Source: Umbilicaria muhlenbergii
Lineage: Eukaryota > Ascomycota > Lecanoromycetes > Umbilicariales > Umbilicariaceae
Direction of reading: 5' to 3'
NCBI GenBank assembly: GCA_000611775.1
Contig: KK106986.1
Span: 310,001-374,000, forward strand
DNA length: 64,000 bases
Positions 30,242-42,109 of the stretch are shown one piece after another. Position numbers and translations under genes: made by a program. Position 1 is the first letter of the stretch, and each line of letters starts with the position of its first letter. The notes below the pieces were generated by a model. It had not been told where the DNA came from. It did not search any database and saw only the letters and a program-made list of their open reading frames with translations.

Positions 30242-30643
30242 GTGGAGTTTTTGACTGAGAGGGAGGAATTTGGGGAAGCGCTGGAGAAGCAGGGGCCGGT
30301 TGATCGGACGAGGCAGAGGTAGTTTTGTGTGAGGCGTTGAGTGGGTGGATGGAGTAGTGATGAGGAGGGCGGCGAGAGGGGAGCATGGAGGTGGGGGTTT
30401 GGGAATGAGGTTTCCAGCGTTCATGAGTCCTGGCGTTCATTTTTCTTCCCGAGCGAATAATCAAGATGACGATCCTGAACAAGAAACATCGGATAGTAAT
30501 TAAGGATAATTTATGAGGATACCGGAACCCTAGGGATATATACAGAGAATGTATAAAAGGGAAATATCCACCCCACCACAGAAGAGAAAATATAGACAAA
30601 CACCCCAATCCATCAAACCACCTCGTCTTTCCCAACCCCATTC

Positions 30644-31448
30644 CTACCCATACAGCCAGTACTGCGACGCATACTGCACCTCGATCACCGCCGGCTGCCC
30701 CTCACACGTCTTCGGCGGCTTTCCCCCCGCCGTCTCGACCCTATAAACCTCACCCAGTCCCCGACTCCCACACCCATCTTTTGCCGTCAACGCCAACCAA
30801 TCGACCGCGCCATTCCCTTGATCCTCGGGCCCCTTACTCGCGTCCGGCGGCGCTGTTACGTTCGCCAATTTTTTCGCCTTCAACAGCCCGATGCTTCCTA
30901 GATCGAAAGTCGGGGTGTTGGAGGCGTCGAAGTAGTGGACGCCGAGTTTGGGTAGGGAGGATGACGTGAGTGAGGAGAGGGGGAAGCAGATTAGGAAGGC
31001 GGGGAGCAGGTTGAGGACTTCCTCGCCAGCGGAGGGAGGGAGGAGAGGGAGGAGCGGGGTTGCGTCGAAGAGAGTGGCGACGGCGCCGATGGCAGTCGGG
31101 GCGGAGGTGGGGGTGGAGGCGTTGCAGGTGTAGTTTTGTACGCCGCGGCCGAAGACGATGGCTTTGATGGTGAAGTTCGAATTGGGGGGCGGGAGGGAGA
31201 CGGAGCCTGGAGTGGACATGTTAGTATGGCGATGGGGTTCTTGGGTACGGGAAAGACTTGAGGTTGGGGGCGAAGGGAGGGGTTGGGGTTGTACCATTTG
31301 AGAGGTTTGGACAGTAAGACGAGAGGTCGACGGTTAGGGATGGCGAAGGACCATGCCGCCAGGGACGGGCGGAACTTGTGTGGATGAAGGTGATACAGAG
31401 GACGAGCAGAGCGAGCAGTAGAGGGCTTCGACGGGATGACGAAGCCAT
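30644..31448 (-). CDS. Secreted DUF3455 protein
   Basis: Two exons (31295-31448 and 30644-31206, intron 87 bases) give 238 residues. MASSSRRSPLLLALLVLCIT is a signal peptide with likely cleavage after HTSSA. The body carries DUF3455 features: AIVFGRGVQNYTCN, APTAIGAVATLFDAT, VHYFDASNTPTFDL, GAVDWLALTAKDG, EVYRVETAGGKPPKTCEG and the aromatic end YASQYWLYG. Cysteines are placed to form disulphides. Such proteins are sometimes mislabelled malate dehydrogenase in fungal databases. They are extracellular and of unknown function. A TGACTCA site lies about 60 bases upstream of the start. Start chosen because it gives the signal peptide; a longer frame to 31484 would bury it. Confidence 0.85.
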
Positions 31449-33659
31449 GATCGCGCAGCGAGGAGTGACTACCTCACAGAACAAGAATGGTTCGTCAGGA
31501 CAGGGACTGACTCATGCGCGATAAATGGATACTTCGAGGCAAAGCAAACGCAATAAGACCCAGGAAGTCGCGGGACCGTCCATCTTAAATGATTGAAGCG
31601 CCGCCAACTTTGCAAATGAACATCTCGCCCGCCTCCAAATGCAGGCTGTAGGCTATTTCAAGCCGCAGTTCTCCAACTCGATGCAGGAGTGTAGGAGAGC
31701 GACCTGCATACGCGTAGTCTCGTGGAAAGTGTACTTGTACGGTTGGACTGCCGTGCCGGAGCTCCTTGGGTTGCTACTAATTGTGCCACATTTAGACAGC
31801 CCCCATGCCAGGAAGGCTGCCTTTCGAGACGGCCTGAGGAGCCCCTCAAATCCCGTGAGAGGTTGTAATCCTAGCAGTGATCTGGGAGCTATGCATAGCT
31901 TATCAGATGACAGGGGGAACGGATGGCTGGGAGGCAGGCCGAGGCCGAGAACGATCTCCGCATGCAAGCCATGCATCGAATGTGACAGGGGTCTCCATCC
32001 GCACCGCTCAGGTCTGCCCGTGAAACGCCGCGCCCGTCGCCCGCGAAACGTCCTGAGGCATGCAGTTTCGACAGGTGCGCGGCTACAGAGTCGCACAGGA
32101 ACGAGCTTATAACCGGAAGTGTTGCAAAACGATATAAGGGTGCTCGAAGGATGTGGAGTTTCTCCTTGCAACCCATCACACAAGAGAAAGTCGGACTGCA
32201 CCAACATGCAGTTGGAAATTGATGGACTTGCGAGGGATTCAATCTTGGAACTTGGAATTAATAGGCAGGTCGCGAAAACAGAGATGCGGAGATTGAGCAA
32301 CAAGAATAGCAGCAACGTGGGTCATGGGTCCTTGCAGTCGTGTCCTTGCGTACAGTAGCACCAACTAATCATTCCTGGCTAATACCCCACTCGGGCAGGT
32401 ATCAGGTGAAATGTCGCAAATACACCCGATTGCGATCAGATTTGACATGTTACCAACCTTCTGCAACGGTGCAACGCGAGCAATGCGCCAACAATAGATG
32501 CTGGTTCGACTAAGAGGCTGGAATGACGGAGACGAGGGTCATGGGGGCCGTCCTCAATGTGCCACTCTGCAGCCACAGGCAGGTCAGTGTGACCTTCTCA
32601 GAGTAGAGCATGGCACAGAAAGTCAACGTCGGGTGCATCTATGGGTCCACCTTGTGGCACACAGTGACACGATTCGGAAAGAGAAGAAGGCGACGATGGC
32701 AGGAAAGATGGCAGGAAAGATGGCGCTGAAGGCCTTGCTGAGCTGGCATGCTTACTAATAGATGACAGATGGTTCGACCAGACGCGACCAGCTCGCTTAG
32801 CCCCTTCGGGTCATATGGACCTTTCCCAGGCTGAGGGAGTAGGCCGATGAGGAGGCCAGACAGTCAGTCCAGCACAGCCAAGCTTTCCTTGCCAGGTACG
32901 CCTCTCCTCAGGACGAAGCTATGTCGTTAGCTCATAGACGACAAGTGTCTACAGGAAGCGACAATGGCCCGGCGTGCTTCGTGGGTCCGCCGTCGTCATC
33001 GTTGACCAATCCTGATTCGAATTGCCCTCCTACGAGCTCCCACCACATCGAACCCATCTTCCTACTTCAAATCTCAACCTCCACTCACCCTCCCTCTGGC
33101 GTCCTCGCCCCCGTTGCATGATGACGAATTGAAGAGGCGAAGTGACGCGTCACTTGACCAGTTTGAGATCCCGCATTGGGAGGGTTTAGGCTCAGCAACG
33201 GACGATGGACTTTCTGAATCTCTTTGGAAGTCCTGTGCCGGAGGAGAGGAAGGGCCATTGTCACATACCGCTTTGATGAAGTGGGTGGAGCGTATACTTG
33301 TAGACGACTTGCAGCAAATATTCTCGGTCAACCAACCAAAAATAAGAAATACGCGCAGAAAGACGAGCTCGATGTTCGCCGAGCAATTTAGTATAAGGTT
33401 CCAGAGCGGACGTGGTGCCTTGCGATACCCATGAATAGCCGCAGCACGTTGTACGGTGGTTTATTTATAAGTAAAGTAGGTCGCTAACGGTCAGCGATTA
33501 CCATTCATTCCCATCCCTCCACCTACCATCGAGTTGCTTGAAGTCTCTGCTGGTTGAAATAAGATCCGCTGAAGTGCTCTTTGCCCCCAGCAAGTCCCCC
33601 TAGCAAGTCTTGCATATTCCTTTGACTGCCTCAGTTTGGACACAGACTCGGCAGGCACT
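31449..33659. other. Gene-poor stretch
   Basis: About 2.2 kb between the DUF3455 gene and the SFH5-like pseudogene. A 220-residue reverse frame at 31653-32315 has no protein-like patterning. Forward from about 33003 to 33434 one frame is more protein-like (LDQFEIPHWEGLGSATDD, ALMKWVERILVDDLQQIFSV) but has no ATG at its head; it could be an exon of a small gene beginning near 32921 (MSLAHRRQVSTGSD), though I cannot place the splice. A small triplication of GATGGCAGGAAA-like units sits near 32695-32725. Confidence 0.4.
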
Positions 33660-34620
33660 ATGACTACAATGCTTCCGGCGGCGGACGAGACCGGCAACAC
33701 CCTGAGTGATGGTAGGTCCCTTCCCGATCAGTTGAAAGATGTGCTACCGTCCATAATCGAGAAATCTGGGCACAACGAAATCTGGGGTGTCAAACTTGAT
33801 GGATCGCTTTCTAAAGAGCAGAACTTTGTGCTAAGCAAAGTAAGTAGTGTTGCTTTCTCTACCCGGAGGACATAACTCCTGCAGGGCTGACCTTACTACT
33901 CCGATACAGTATCCAGACAAGCCCTCCAAGCCGCTGGAGTTGCAGCTCGCGAGACGTCGCAAAGCTATTCTCGACACCCTGAATTGGCGGAAGCGCAACA
34001 AAGCAGATCTTGCAAATCGAAGTCAATCATTGTGCTGTATTGAGAAGGGGCTATGCCATGTCCAGGTCACCGGGCCGTGTCTAGTTATTTGGTTTGTCGT
34101 TGACGAGCAAGCTCTCAAGCAGTATGCTGACTTCATTCCCGATTTCAGCTGACAGCGACCGTGGAAACTCTCCGTTCTTGCAAGCCTAGATCGTGTGTTG
34201 CGCAGTTGCTATCAAAGTTGGACTCCGCGCAGCCAAAACGATCTTGCGGTGACGTCCGTTATAGATTTTCGCCCTTTCGAGCTAGAGAGGCGTCCTAAAG
34301 AACGAAACTCGACCCGATCCAATTTTGTACATGCATTAAAAGAGCTTATACCTCAGATCTCAGCTCACTATCCAGGCTTGCTTAATCAATGACACTTAGT
34401 GAATGTACCAGTCAACATACTGGTCGACCTTCCAATACCAGAATCCACTTTTGAGAGGACTCGGATGCATCACAGCGCTCAAGACATAGCCCGTCTTCTG
34501 AGAATCGAAGTACCAGACACTACCAAGTGTCATGTCACTCTTCCTCTAGGAAAAAATCCAAGTAGTCGGGAAGACGACTACGAGCAAGGAGACCAAGATC
34601 CGCAAGACGGTAGGAATCTC
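33660..34620 (+). pseudogene. SFH5/Sec14-like lipid-transfer pseudogene
   Basis: An exon at 33660-33839 (IIEKSGHNEIWGVKLDG) and, after a 70-base GT-AG intron, a frame from 33910 (LELQLARRRKAILDTLNWRK) match the CRAL-TRIO N-terminal region of SFH5, a phosphatidylinositol transfer protein. The same frame continues through FIPDFS, VLASLDRVLRS, ALKELIPQISAHYPGLLNQ and LVNVPVNILVDLP, the last two typical of the Sec14 lipid-binding fold. Two in-frame TGA codons at 34150-34152 and 34390-34392 interrupt it. Both could be C-to-T changes of arginine CGA. I found no intron removing either one cleanly. The N-terminal half also lacks part of the usual linker between IWGV and the TLEWR-type block. Called a decayed paralogue of the host SFH5 gene. 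Confidence 0.6.
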
Positions 34621-34745
34621 GATCCACCAGGTTCCCAGCAAGACCCAAGCACTATCCACACAGATTCCGAGGATGCGCCGCAGGTATACCATGAGAGCTC
34701 AAAGCCTCGAGTCGTCTACTCTGAATTAATAGGCCTCCATCTTAT

Positions 34746-35540
34746 ATGCTGGATCCAGATGATTTTAAATATGGGCTCAATCTATGGCTCGGCAACATGG
34801 GCACGGGAGTTATCCTCTCTTCTAAAAACACAGTCGTCAAACACGGAATCACGGTACGGCTTACTAAAGCTAAAGCACTTTATTTTATTAGGAGACATAC
34901 CAACATATCTGCCCCAAAGCTGGATGTAGCCTATATACTTGATGGCGTTTGTTACAACATCATGTCCTACCAACAGAGGAAGCCGCTTCCAAGCTTCTGG
35001 GCCACCACTTCGGAAGACCATATGGGCAGTATCATTGATCAGCTCAAGAGCTATGTCTCACAGATGCGCTCGTTGAAAGGCAACTTCATCAGTAGCCTGG
35101 ACCGCTCGCCCCTGCCTGGATGGCATATTCAAGGCAAATTGGACCGGCCGCGAAAAATACGAGTACGGGTCTTACGATTCCGAAGAAGCCTTTAACGAGG
35201 GCATTATCAAAGCGTTAGATCATCAGCGTCCGCCTCAGCTACAGCCTTCGGACCCTGAGTCTGAATTCTATAACCGTGATTACTTGCGTCAACAAGTCGT
35301 CAGATCCCCCAGAGGTCACGAGATTGTTTTTACGCATGGCGATCTGCACGCGGGGAACATCATCGTCAAGGAAGATGGGACGGTAGTGCTATTGGACTGA
35401 GGCCTTTCGGGATACTGGCCGGAGTACTGAGAGTATTATCCGGCTATGTTTAGTCCCTAGAAAAGCTCATGGGTAAGGGAGATTGAGAAGTTTATCCCGC
35501 CTTACTATGTGGGAACATGATTGTTCAAATGGTGTTCAAT
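34746..35540 (+). pseudogene. Aminoglycoside-phosphotransferase-family pseudogene
   Basis: The frame starts MLDPDDFKYGLNLWLG and continues through IIDQLKSYVSQMRSLKGNF, a typical fungal APH-family block. After SLDRSP the frame moves by one base (a CCCC run near 35110), then CLDGIFKANWTGREKYEYG, SEEAFNEGIIKAL, the catalytic loop FTHGDLHAGNIIV and VVLLD follow. The codon after LLD, a conserved tryptophan in the family, is TGA (35398-35400). Further stops are TGA at 35428-35430 and TAG at 35458-35460, inside GLSGYWPEY and the following helix. The family covers small-molecule kinase-like proteins that are abundant and fast-changing in filamentous fungi. One frameshift and three stops make it dead. 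Confidence 0.75.
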
Positions 35541-36595
35541 ACTCTTTAGACATGGTTCGAAACTTCATAGTGGTATAGACATATTTTTAATCTTAATCTA
35601 GTCCGACAGAATCCATCCCCAGGTTCTGTAATACGTTACATTCCTCGCTGTGCTTTAGAGATTAGAGAAAAAGGACCACTATGTTCTTCTGAAGCCCCGA
35701 AGCTTTTTACCAAGCTCTCGGAAGACTTCCACCCGTCGTAACCGCCTTCCCCCTCCCTCCCACCAAAACACCTCAATATCCCTTCCCCCACGCGCCTCTC
35801 CAACAACAGTCCCATCCCCATCCCCATCCCCCGCCTCGCCCCGGAAGACTACCCATCACCGCTAGCACGCCCCACTGTCCGGCACAGTAGAGTCGATTAC
35901 CGATCATCCGCGGCGCGTATGGCACGCGTCCATCCGCATGCGAGCAGCGAGCACGGATGCGAGAGGTGGTGCGAGAAGCGAGCGATTGGTGAGGATGGTG
36001 GAGCGGAGGGTGACGGGGGCGACGACTGCGGTCGTGGGGCTTGGGGCGAGGCGATGGTCGTTGGGGGGGGTTGGGTGTGTGCGTAGGAGCGTTTAGACGG
36101 CGCAAGGGGGAGGGGGGAAGGTGACAGAGGGGCGGTCGTTGGGCGCGTGTGATTATGGGGGGTGGGATGGTGATTGTGCTAGATCTGGGGGTGGGGGTGT
36201 GTGGGTGATGAGGGTTTGGTGGGGGTTATGGAATAGGGGGTTTGGTAGAAGTGTAGAGGAGGCGATGACTTGATGATGCAACGGCTGTCAGGTAGATGCC
36301 ATAGAAGTAGAAGAAACACTGTGGAGACTCCCAGCGTAAGCTCCCTCAAGGTGATTGCCTCCTGTCATTCCTTCCAGGCAAATGATGAGAGTGCATCTGA
36401 TTACATGCCACACACCAATTCGAATATATTACAGGCCCCCGCTAACAAAGCGGCAGTAGCGGTCGCCAACTGATGCCCACCCCACAATCAAAAGGAGCAG
36501 CATCAAACCGGAAGATGCAACGCAGGGAAGGGGAGATCTCGAAATAGCAATACACATCCACGTTTTCAGCGCCGGCCTCGTTCGGCTAGACAACC
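35541..36595. other. Gap with low-complexity G/C-skewed DNA
   Basis: Long runs of G-rich sequence (around 36040-36240) and C-rich sequence (35740-35870) on the plus strand give meaningless proline- or glycine-rich frames. No gene, no terminal repeats. It contains the 3' flank of TOM70. Confidence 0.6.
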
Positions 36596-38711
36596 TTATC
36601 GCATCGCAGGCCCACCCAGACCTCCTCCCATCCCTTGCAACCGGCTGGCTAGTTGAGGATACTTCTCCTGTACCTCGAGCTGCGTTCTTGTCGCTTCGGC
36701 GTATGAAAGTGCGTTGACGATCTCGCCCTCTGTTCTCGACAGCTCGGCGGCCCGTTCGAAGTATTTGAGGGCTTCGGTGACTTTGCCTTGTTGGAGAAGG
36801 AGTTGTGCCATTGTGGCCACGGCGATGTCACACTCGGGATCAACTACCATGGCACGTCAGTAATCTATTCCACCTCAACTTGTAGGAAAACGCACTTATG
36901 AGAGCCTTCTGGCATAGCTTTTCAGCCTCCTGGAAATCTTGCTTCCATTGGAAAAGCGCCAAGGCCTTGTTGATCAGTGGTAGCACATTCATGCCCCCCG
37001 GTTTCGTCTGCTTCTCCATCTCGATAGCGGTATCGAATTTCTCGATAGCTTCTTGATACTTCTGCTGGTCCAGTAGAAGCTCGCCATAGTAGTTGTAGAC
37101 ATCGGGTACCTTATCGAAGTTCTTGATGCATCGTCGGAATGTCGCCATTGACGAGGCAATGGAGCCCATCTTGTATTGTGTGACACCAAGTTGAATATGT
37201 GAGAAGATGAAGTCCCGATCTAGGTCAATCGACCTTTGATAATCCTTGGCAGCTTCTGCAAATTCGCCGAGAATGAAGTGGAGTTGGGCGCGGTGGTAAT
37301 AGATGTCAGGGTCGTCTTTGTTCTGTTCCATGGCTTGCTCGAAGTCATTGGCGGCAGCTTCGCGGTTGCCTACAGGCCGTCAGCGTCGGTCTGGGATCAA
37401 ATTTTGGGATTTCTTACCAAGCTCCAAGTGCATGCTTGCCCTCTTGATGAAGCTCTGGGTTAACGCCGGGTTTAGTTCTACACTCTTTGTGAGATCTTCT
37501 AATGCATCGTTGTTCTCGCCTCGGAGATATCTGAACGTCCCACGCAAGTTATACGCAAATGCTTCGTGATCTCCAAGACCGCCGATCTCCAGTGCGTTGG
37601 CAAAGGACTTCGCTGCGCTGTCGAATTCCTCACCAGTTCTCTTATTCATGGCGATCAAGCCCGCTTTGAGGTGGCCCAGGCCACTGTTCATATCTAGCTC
37701 CGCAGTCTCCTCCAAGCCTTCAGGAGCAGGCTTTGGCCGGAAGCTCTGTAGGTAGTTGGTCACGAACGTTGGGCTCGGCAATTTCTTCTCCTTTCCTGCC
37801 AAAATTGCTTTTCCCTTCGCCTCCGCGACCTTCTTTAGCAGCCGCTCCACGCTTTGCGCACTCTGCTCGTTTCTGAAGCCATCAATAATGCAGCTTGCAG
37901 TATAGTCGAGCAAAGCCTCGCTGTATTTCTCGAGATGTTCGTACGCATTCGCTCTTCGGTTGAGCGCCTTAACATACTCGCTATCAAGAGCTATGGCCGC
38001 CGTAGTGTCCTCTACCACCTTATCCCAATCACCGAGAGCATTGTAGCAGGCAGCACGGTTCGAGTAGAAGATAGGATCAGGTTTGCATAGAATAGCTTTG
38101 CCATAAAGTTCAATGGCTTCGTTGTAGCCCTTGTCGCCGTATGCTTTATTTCCTGCGACCTTGAGTTTCGTGGCGTACTCTTTTCGCTCCTGTGGCAAGT
38201 TAGCCTCAATTACACGCAGACGCGGCCTAGGGTAAATGCACCTGCTCCGACAACGTTTCTACAGTAGCCTCATCTACCTCGGGGAGATCATCGCCAGGAT
38301 CCGACTGAACAGTAGCTGTCTTCTTTTTGGGCTCTAAAAAGTACCAAGTCAGCTAGCGCGTGGAACAGAAGTCCACAAAGACCTACCAGGCTCCTCCGGC
38401 GTCTTTGGTACTGTGGGCTTTTCTGTCTCCGCTTTCTTAGCTTTCCTTCTCTCCTTTTTGCTTGCCCTCTTCTTCTCCTCGGCCGCTGCACCGGCTTTTG
38501 TGTTCTTCCGCGAGTCCGAGACGTAGTATACCACGCCTGCACCAGTCACCACCACAGCGACACCTGCAATTGTATAGACCAGAGCCTTGTTCTCAGATGC
38601 CCATGTTGATAATCGATCCCACACTGATGATGAGGAAGAACCGGAAAGGGAGCCGGTGTCGAGAGCTATAGTGCCCGTCGATCCAATAGGTATTGGTTCA
38701 CCGGTGGACAT
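36596..38711 (-). CDS. TOM70: TOM70, mitochondrial import receptor
   Basis: The outer-membrane receptor that accepts chaperone-bound preproteins. Five exons on the reverse strand, start 38711, stop 36596. The N-terminus faces the intermembrane space; one span at residues 43-64 ([20 protein letters not shown]) is followed by a lysine-rich linker ([19 protein letters not shown]). TPR repeats then fill the protein: [87 protein letters not shown] and [18 protein letters not shown]. The first three form the Hsp70/Hsp90 clamp, the rest the preprotein pocket. It ends [16 protein letters not shown]. Length and architecture agree with fungal TOM70. The exon boundaries are near 36840-36895, 37370-37417, 38190-38240 and 38335-38387. 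Confidence 0.95.
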
Positions 38712-39208
38712 GGCGCCACAGTATCGAATAGAGAGACAAACTTTGTGGAGCTATGGACAACGCCTGGAACCGTCAAACAGCACACACGAGGTTCGCGATG
38801 CTAGACAGGAAAGACGTACTGTGGGAACAAATTGAATGTCAAGCTCATCGAAACTCGCGATGCCTCGAACTTTTAGCGAGACTGCGAAGATCTGCCAGGC
38901 TACGTCACACCATCATATCCACCGGCTGCTTTTCAGAATCTTCATTCCAGTCAAGCGTTCATATTTAGCTCGTACGCTTCTTTAGATCTCCTTCGATTAC
39001 TCCGTTAAAAGAACTCCGGACGTGATCCAGTCTTATTTCTCCTTTGTAAAAGAATCCTATCTTAGCCTTAGCTAATCCTTCATTGATCGCTGGTGCTTCA
39101 TTCTAGCAAACGTGATGAGCAGTGTTCATATCTAATCACACATCTGCACATTATCACATGGTTGATTAGGGTTATGACACAGCAAGGAGGAAGCCTTACA
39201 CCGCCATC

Positions 39209-40120
39209 ATGAGCGCTTCCCATTTGCCAGATGTGCCTGCACACTTCCGAGTCATGAGTTCCATCCGTTACGATGTGAAACTCCAAGGCCTCCGATTCAA
39301 TAGCGAGCTAGGTCCCAATCCTGAACAGGCATGTATGTTCTACATGTTCCGCTATCACCGTGACCGAATGCTTGCCGCAGCTACGGAATTCAGCTGGTTG
39401 CAAGCCTGCCACGCCCTAGATGGGGAGAAGGGCCTAATGTTCCTTGAACAGGTCTTGAAAGAGCACGTCAACTCCCAATGCAGCAAAAGTTCCCCTCCGG
39501 AACCTATGCAGGCACGTATTCTCCGCCGTGGGAGCTTTACATCATGGAGAAAGGCCGGTCTAATAGTATCTATCCTATAGTTACGCATACTCCTCTCTCC
39601 GGATGGCGAAATAAGGGTGTCGTCCACAGTGACTCCTCCACTCGACACAATAGATTTCTTCCCTACCTCCCTCTCTCATCCGCCCTCCTTGTCGCCCCTC
39701 CCAGCCCGCTGGCGCATTCTTCTCTTCCCAGAGCAAGTAGCTCCAACACCCTACACAAGACATAAGACCAACCTCCGCACACCCTATGATCTTGCTCGCT
39801 CGCGGCTCCCCCCCTCTACACCAGGGTCTCGGGCGGTATCGCTCATGGATGAGGCACTAATCATTAATGAAGCCGGTGAAATCATGGAAGGCAGCATCAC
39901 AACGCCGTACTTTTTCCGCGAGGGTAAATGGGTCACACCAGCATCGAGATGTGGTGGGAATCTTGGGACCACCCGACGGTGGGCGCTGGAGAGGAGAGTA
40001 TGCGAGGAAGGTGTTGTGAAAGGCGAGGAGATAAGAGATGGGGAGGAGGTATGGGTCAGTAATGGTGTAAGGGGTTTTGGCTGGGGAAGGGTGGAGTTGG
40101 AACATAGCAGGGGCATGTGA
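39209..40120 (+). CDS. ABZ2-like class IV PLP enzyme (aminodeoxychorismate lyase)
   Basis: Two exons (39209-39511 and 39581-40120) give 280 residues. N-terminal block: SIRYDVKLQGLRFN, FYMFRYHRDRMLAAATEF. C-terminal block: ALIINEAGEIMEGSITTPYF, FFREGKWVTPA, CGGNLGTTRRWALE and GEEVWVSNGVRGFGWGRV, the signature of fungal class IV aminotransferase-fold lyases near ABZ2, which makes p-aminobenzoate for folate from aminodeoxychorismate. The NEAGEIMEG stretch matches the substrate/PLP-phosphate region. The only intron that keeps frame, 39512-39580, starts with GC rather than GT (CAG then GCACGT) and ends CTATAG. If that is wrong the gene would be frameshifted. The assignment to ABZ2 itself rather than a paralogue is moderate. 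Confidence 0.75.
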
Positions 40121-40328
40121 GTCAAAGATTGCTCGCAAAGCAGTGTCCGCCGTTCACGCACATTCATGCCAGTCAGGAGCAGTCAGGAGTTTGCCATGCG
40201 GCACGAAACTTCGATCACCTGCTACCAGAGTCACAATTCTTCCGATCCATGGCTTTAATAGACGCCTAGGATTGCCCTGCTCCATTTCTGAAAACACCAT
40301 TTCACAATACTCTCTTACGCCCTTTGCT

Positions 40329-41160
40329 ATGGTGCAGTCCGCAGCTCAACGTGCGCTCAGTATCTGTGAGATAGTCGAGCCCATCCTATTGTACGCTTCC
40401 AATGGCCTCAATAGGCATCATATGCTATCGTTTCAACAGACATGCTCGTCCTGGCGGAGTTTCGTTAGAACATAATGCCATACTGCACGAAAAGCAATGT
40501 CTGACAGGCACACTGGCCCCTCAATTCAGCCACACCACGGACGTATCAGAGTTGCCTTTTAGGCTTCACAGGATAATGTGGGTCTACGATCTAGCACGGC
40601 GATGTTCACTGCACGCAACGGCGTCCGGGATCTACGCTCTGAGGAAACACTTTCTTGCCAGGAGATGTTCCTCGCTTGGCGTGAGGTTGGGCTACCAGTA
40701 TATTGGCAACCAAACGGATCGCAGCTCCAGCCGTTGAAATTCCTAGGTTTTCACAAAATGGTTAGGGATGTGATAGAAGCTGTTGCATCGCACGTCCTTC
40801 GGCGATGGACAGCCATCCCATTTCAGTTGAAGATTGTGTACATTATTCATCACACAACTTTCGGTGATCCGCCCCGGTCTTCATAGACGTTAAAGAGGTT
40901 CCCACTGCAGAAGCGTTGAGAAATGGCTATTATATGTACCCGGGGCAAGAATGGTGTAAAGCGCGCCTGCACTTGGCTTCAAACAATGCTTCACTCATAT
41001 CTCCGAATTTTCTATAAGTCCGAACAAGACCTTCAAAGAGGTTTGGGAAGTATCTCTCCTCGCTGCCTGTTCACTACCCACGGCTATTGTGGACATACGT
41101 CGACGCTCGGACAAGTCTTGCAGTCTACACTCTCCTATCACGGGGTGCAGGGATCTCTCC
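40329..41160 (+). pseudogene. Decayed F-box-like paralogue
   Basis: MVQSAAQRALSICEIVEPIL followed by LSFQQTCSSWRSFVR parallels the intact neighbour at 42110 (PAQRALQIYEIVENILLF, CVRRTCSTWNAVIKRSL). After FVR the frame is lost at 40474 and the match resumes one base over (HNAILHEKQCLTGTLAP, LHRIMWVYDLARRCS), then shifts again before SEETLSCQEMFLAWREVGLP, which parallels SCLDMPLVWQRVMSL. At least two frameshifts make it a pseudogene. Similarity fades beyond about 40890, where NGYYMYPGQEWCKARLHLAS may be its last remnant. Confidence 0.65.
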
Positions 41161-42109
41161 TCTGAAGGAAGTGCCTCATGTGTGGGCATGTTACTTGTAG
41201 CGCCGTCAGCCCCACTCCCAGTATGTCGGTTTTTCATATCATAGATCATATTCTCCTCCAAAAGGTTACCGGTGCTCTAGGTGCCCAAAAGACCATTAGA
41301 AGAGGAAATACTTCGCTTCGTGGCGTCCACATCTAAAGTGTTTCTTTCTCCCAGGCTTTGGGAACCTTCTACCTCGCATACTTCGCAGCTTCGAGTGGAT
41401 ATGATAACGATTTATTCAGAGGTCGGGTGGACTATGAGATATTAGAGGCCTCGCGTCAACAGAGCACGCGAACCCCTGGATTCCTGAACACCTGCCTCCG
41501 GAACTGGCACATGGCCTCTCAAGAGTTATGGGAAAGGTGGTGAAAGAAGCAGCTGGTACTTTAGGCAACAAGAAACTATGCACATTCATTTTCATCTAGC
41601 TATCCTACACTTTTGCCGTGGCGTCTATAGTATCTGAGTCTAAACGAAACAAGCCCCAACGAGTTGGTTGCTGTATGCTAGTAAGCATCAAATGAATTGG
41701 CTGGTTGACGTTGTATCTCCATGAGTGAGCCATAATCAGATGTATCTCAATAGCGCTTGTGTCAAGGTCCAGTGCTAGATTACTGACGACTTTTCTCAGC
41801 CGAACGTGGCAGGCATCCGTATTACAACGGGCCGGAGTTGGATTCGTAACATCACATACAATTGTCTATACCTACTCCGTAAGAGCAGGGAAATGATTCG
41901 TCTCAAGAAGGCTTTCGCCCCGTCAAGTGCATCCTGGCCGCTTCTTGCGAGGCCTACGGGGCCCCTAAAAGTTTTGCCATCTGGCATGCTAGCTCGCGAT
42001 CTTTCTAGCACAGGACCATGCTCCAGCTTCATCGAGCTTTAAAAGGAAAAGCGTCCCTCTTCCTTCCCAGGACACCCTCTTGACAGACCGTTGACCTCCT
42101 ATTATCAAC

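Noticed and set aside
29357-30424. Long reverse-strand frame of 355 residues
   Set aside because: It is the antisense shadow of the kinase gene exon and its composition reflects GC-rich third positions.
31653-32315. 220-residue reverse-strand frame
   Set aside because: No domain, poor residue patterning, overlapping equally long frames on the other strand; judged chance.
35773-36105. Histidine/proline-rich reverse frame
   Set aside because: It is translation of low-complexity G-rich DNA, without protein-like structure.
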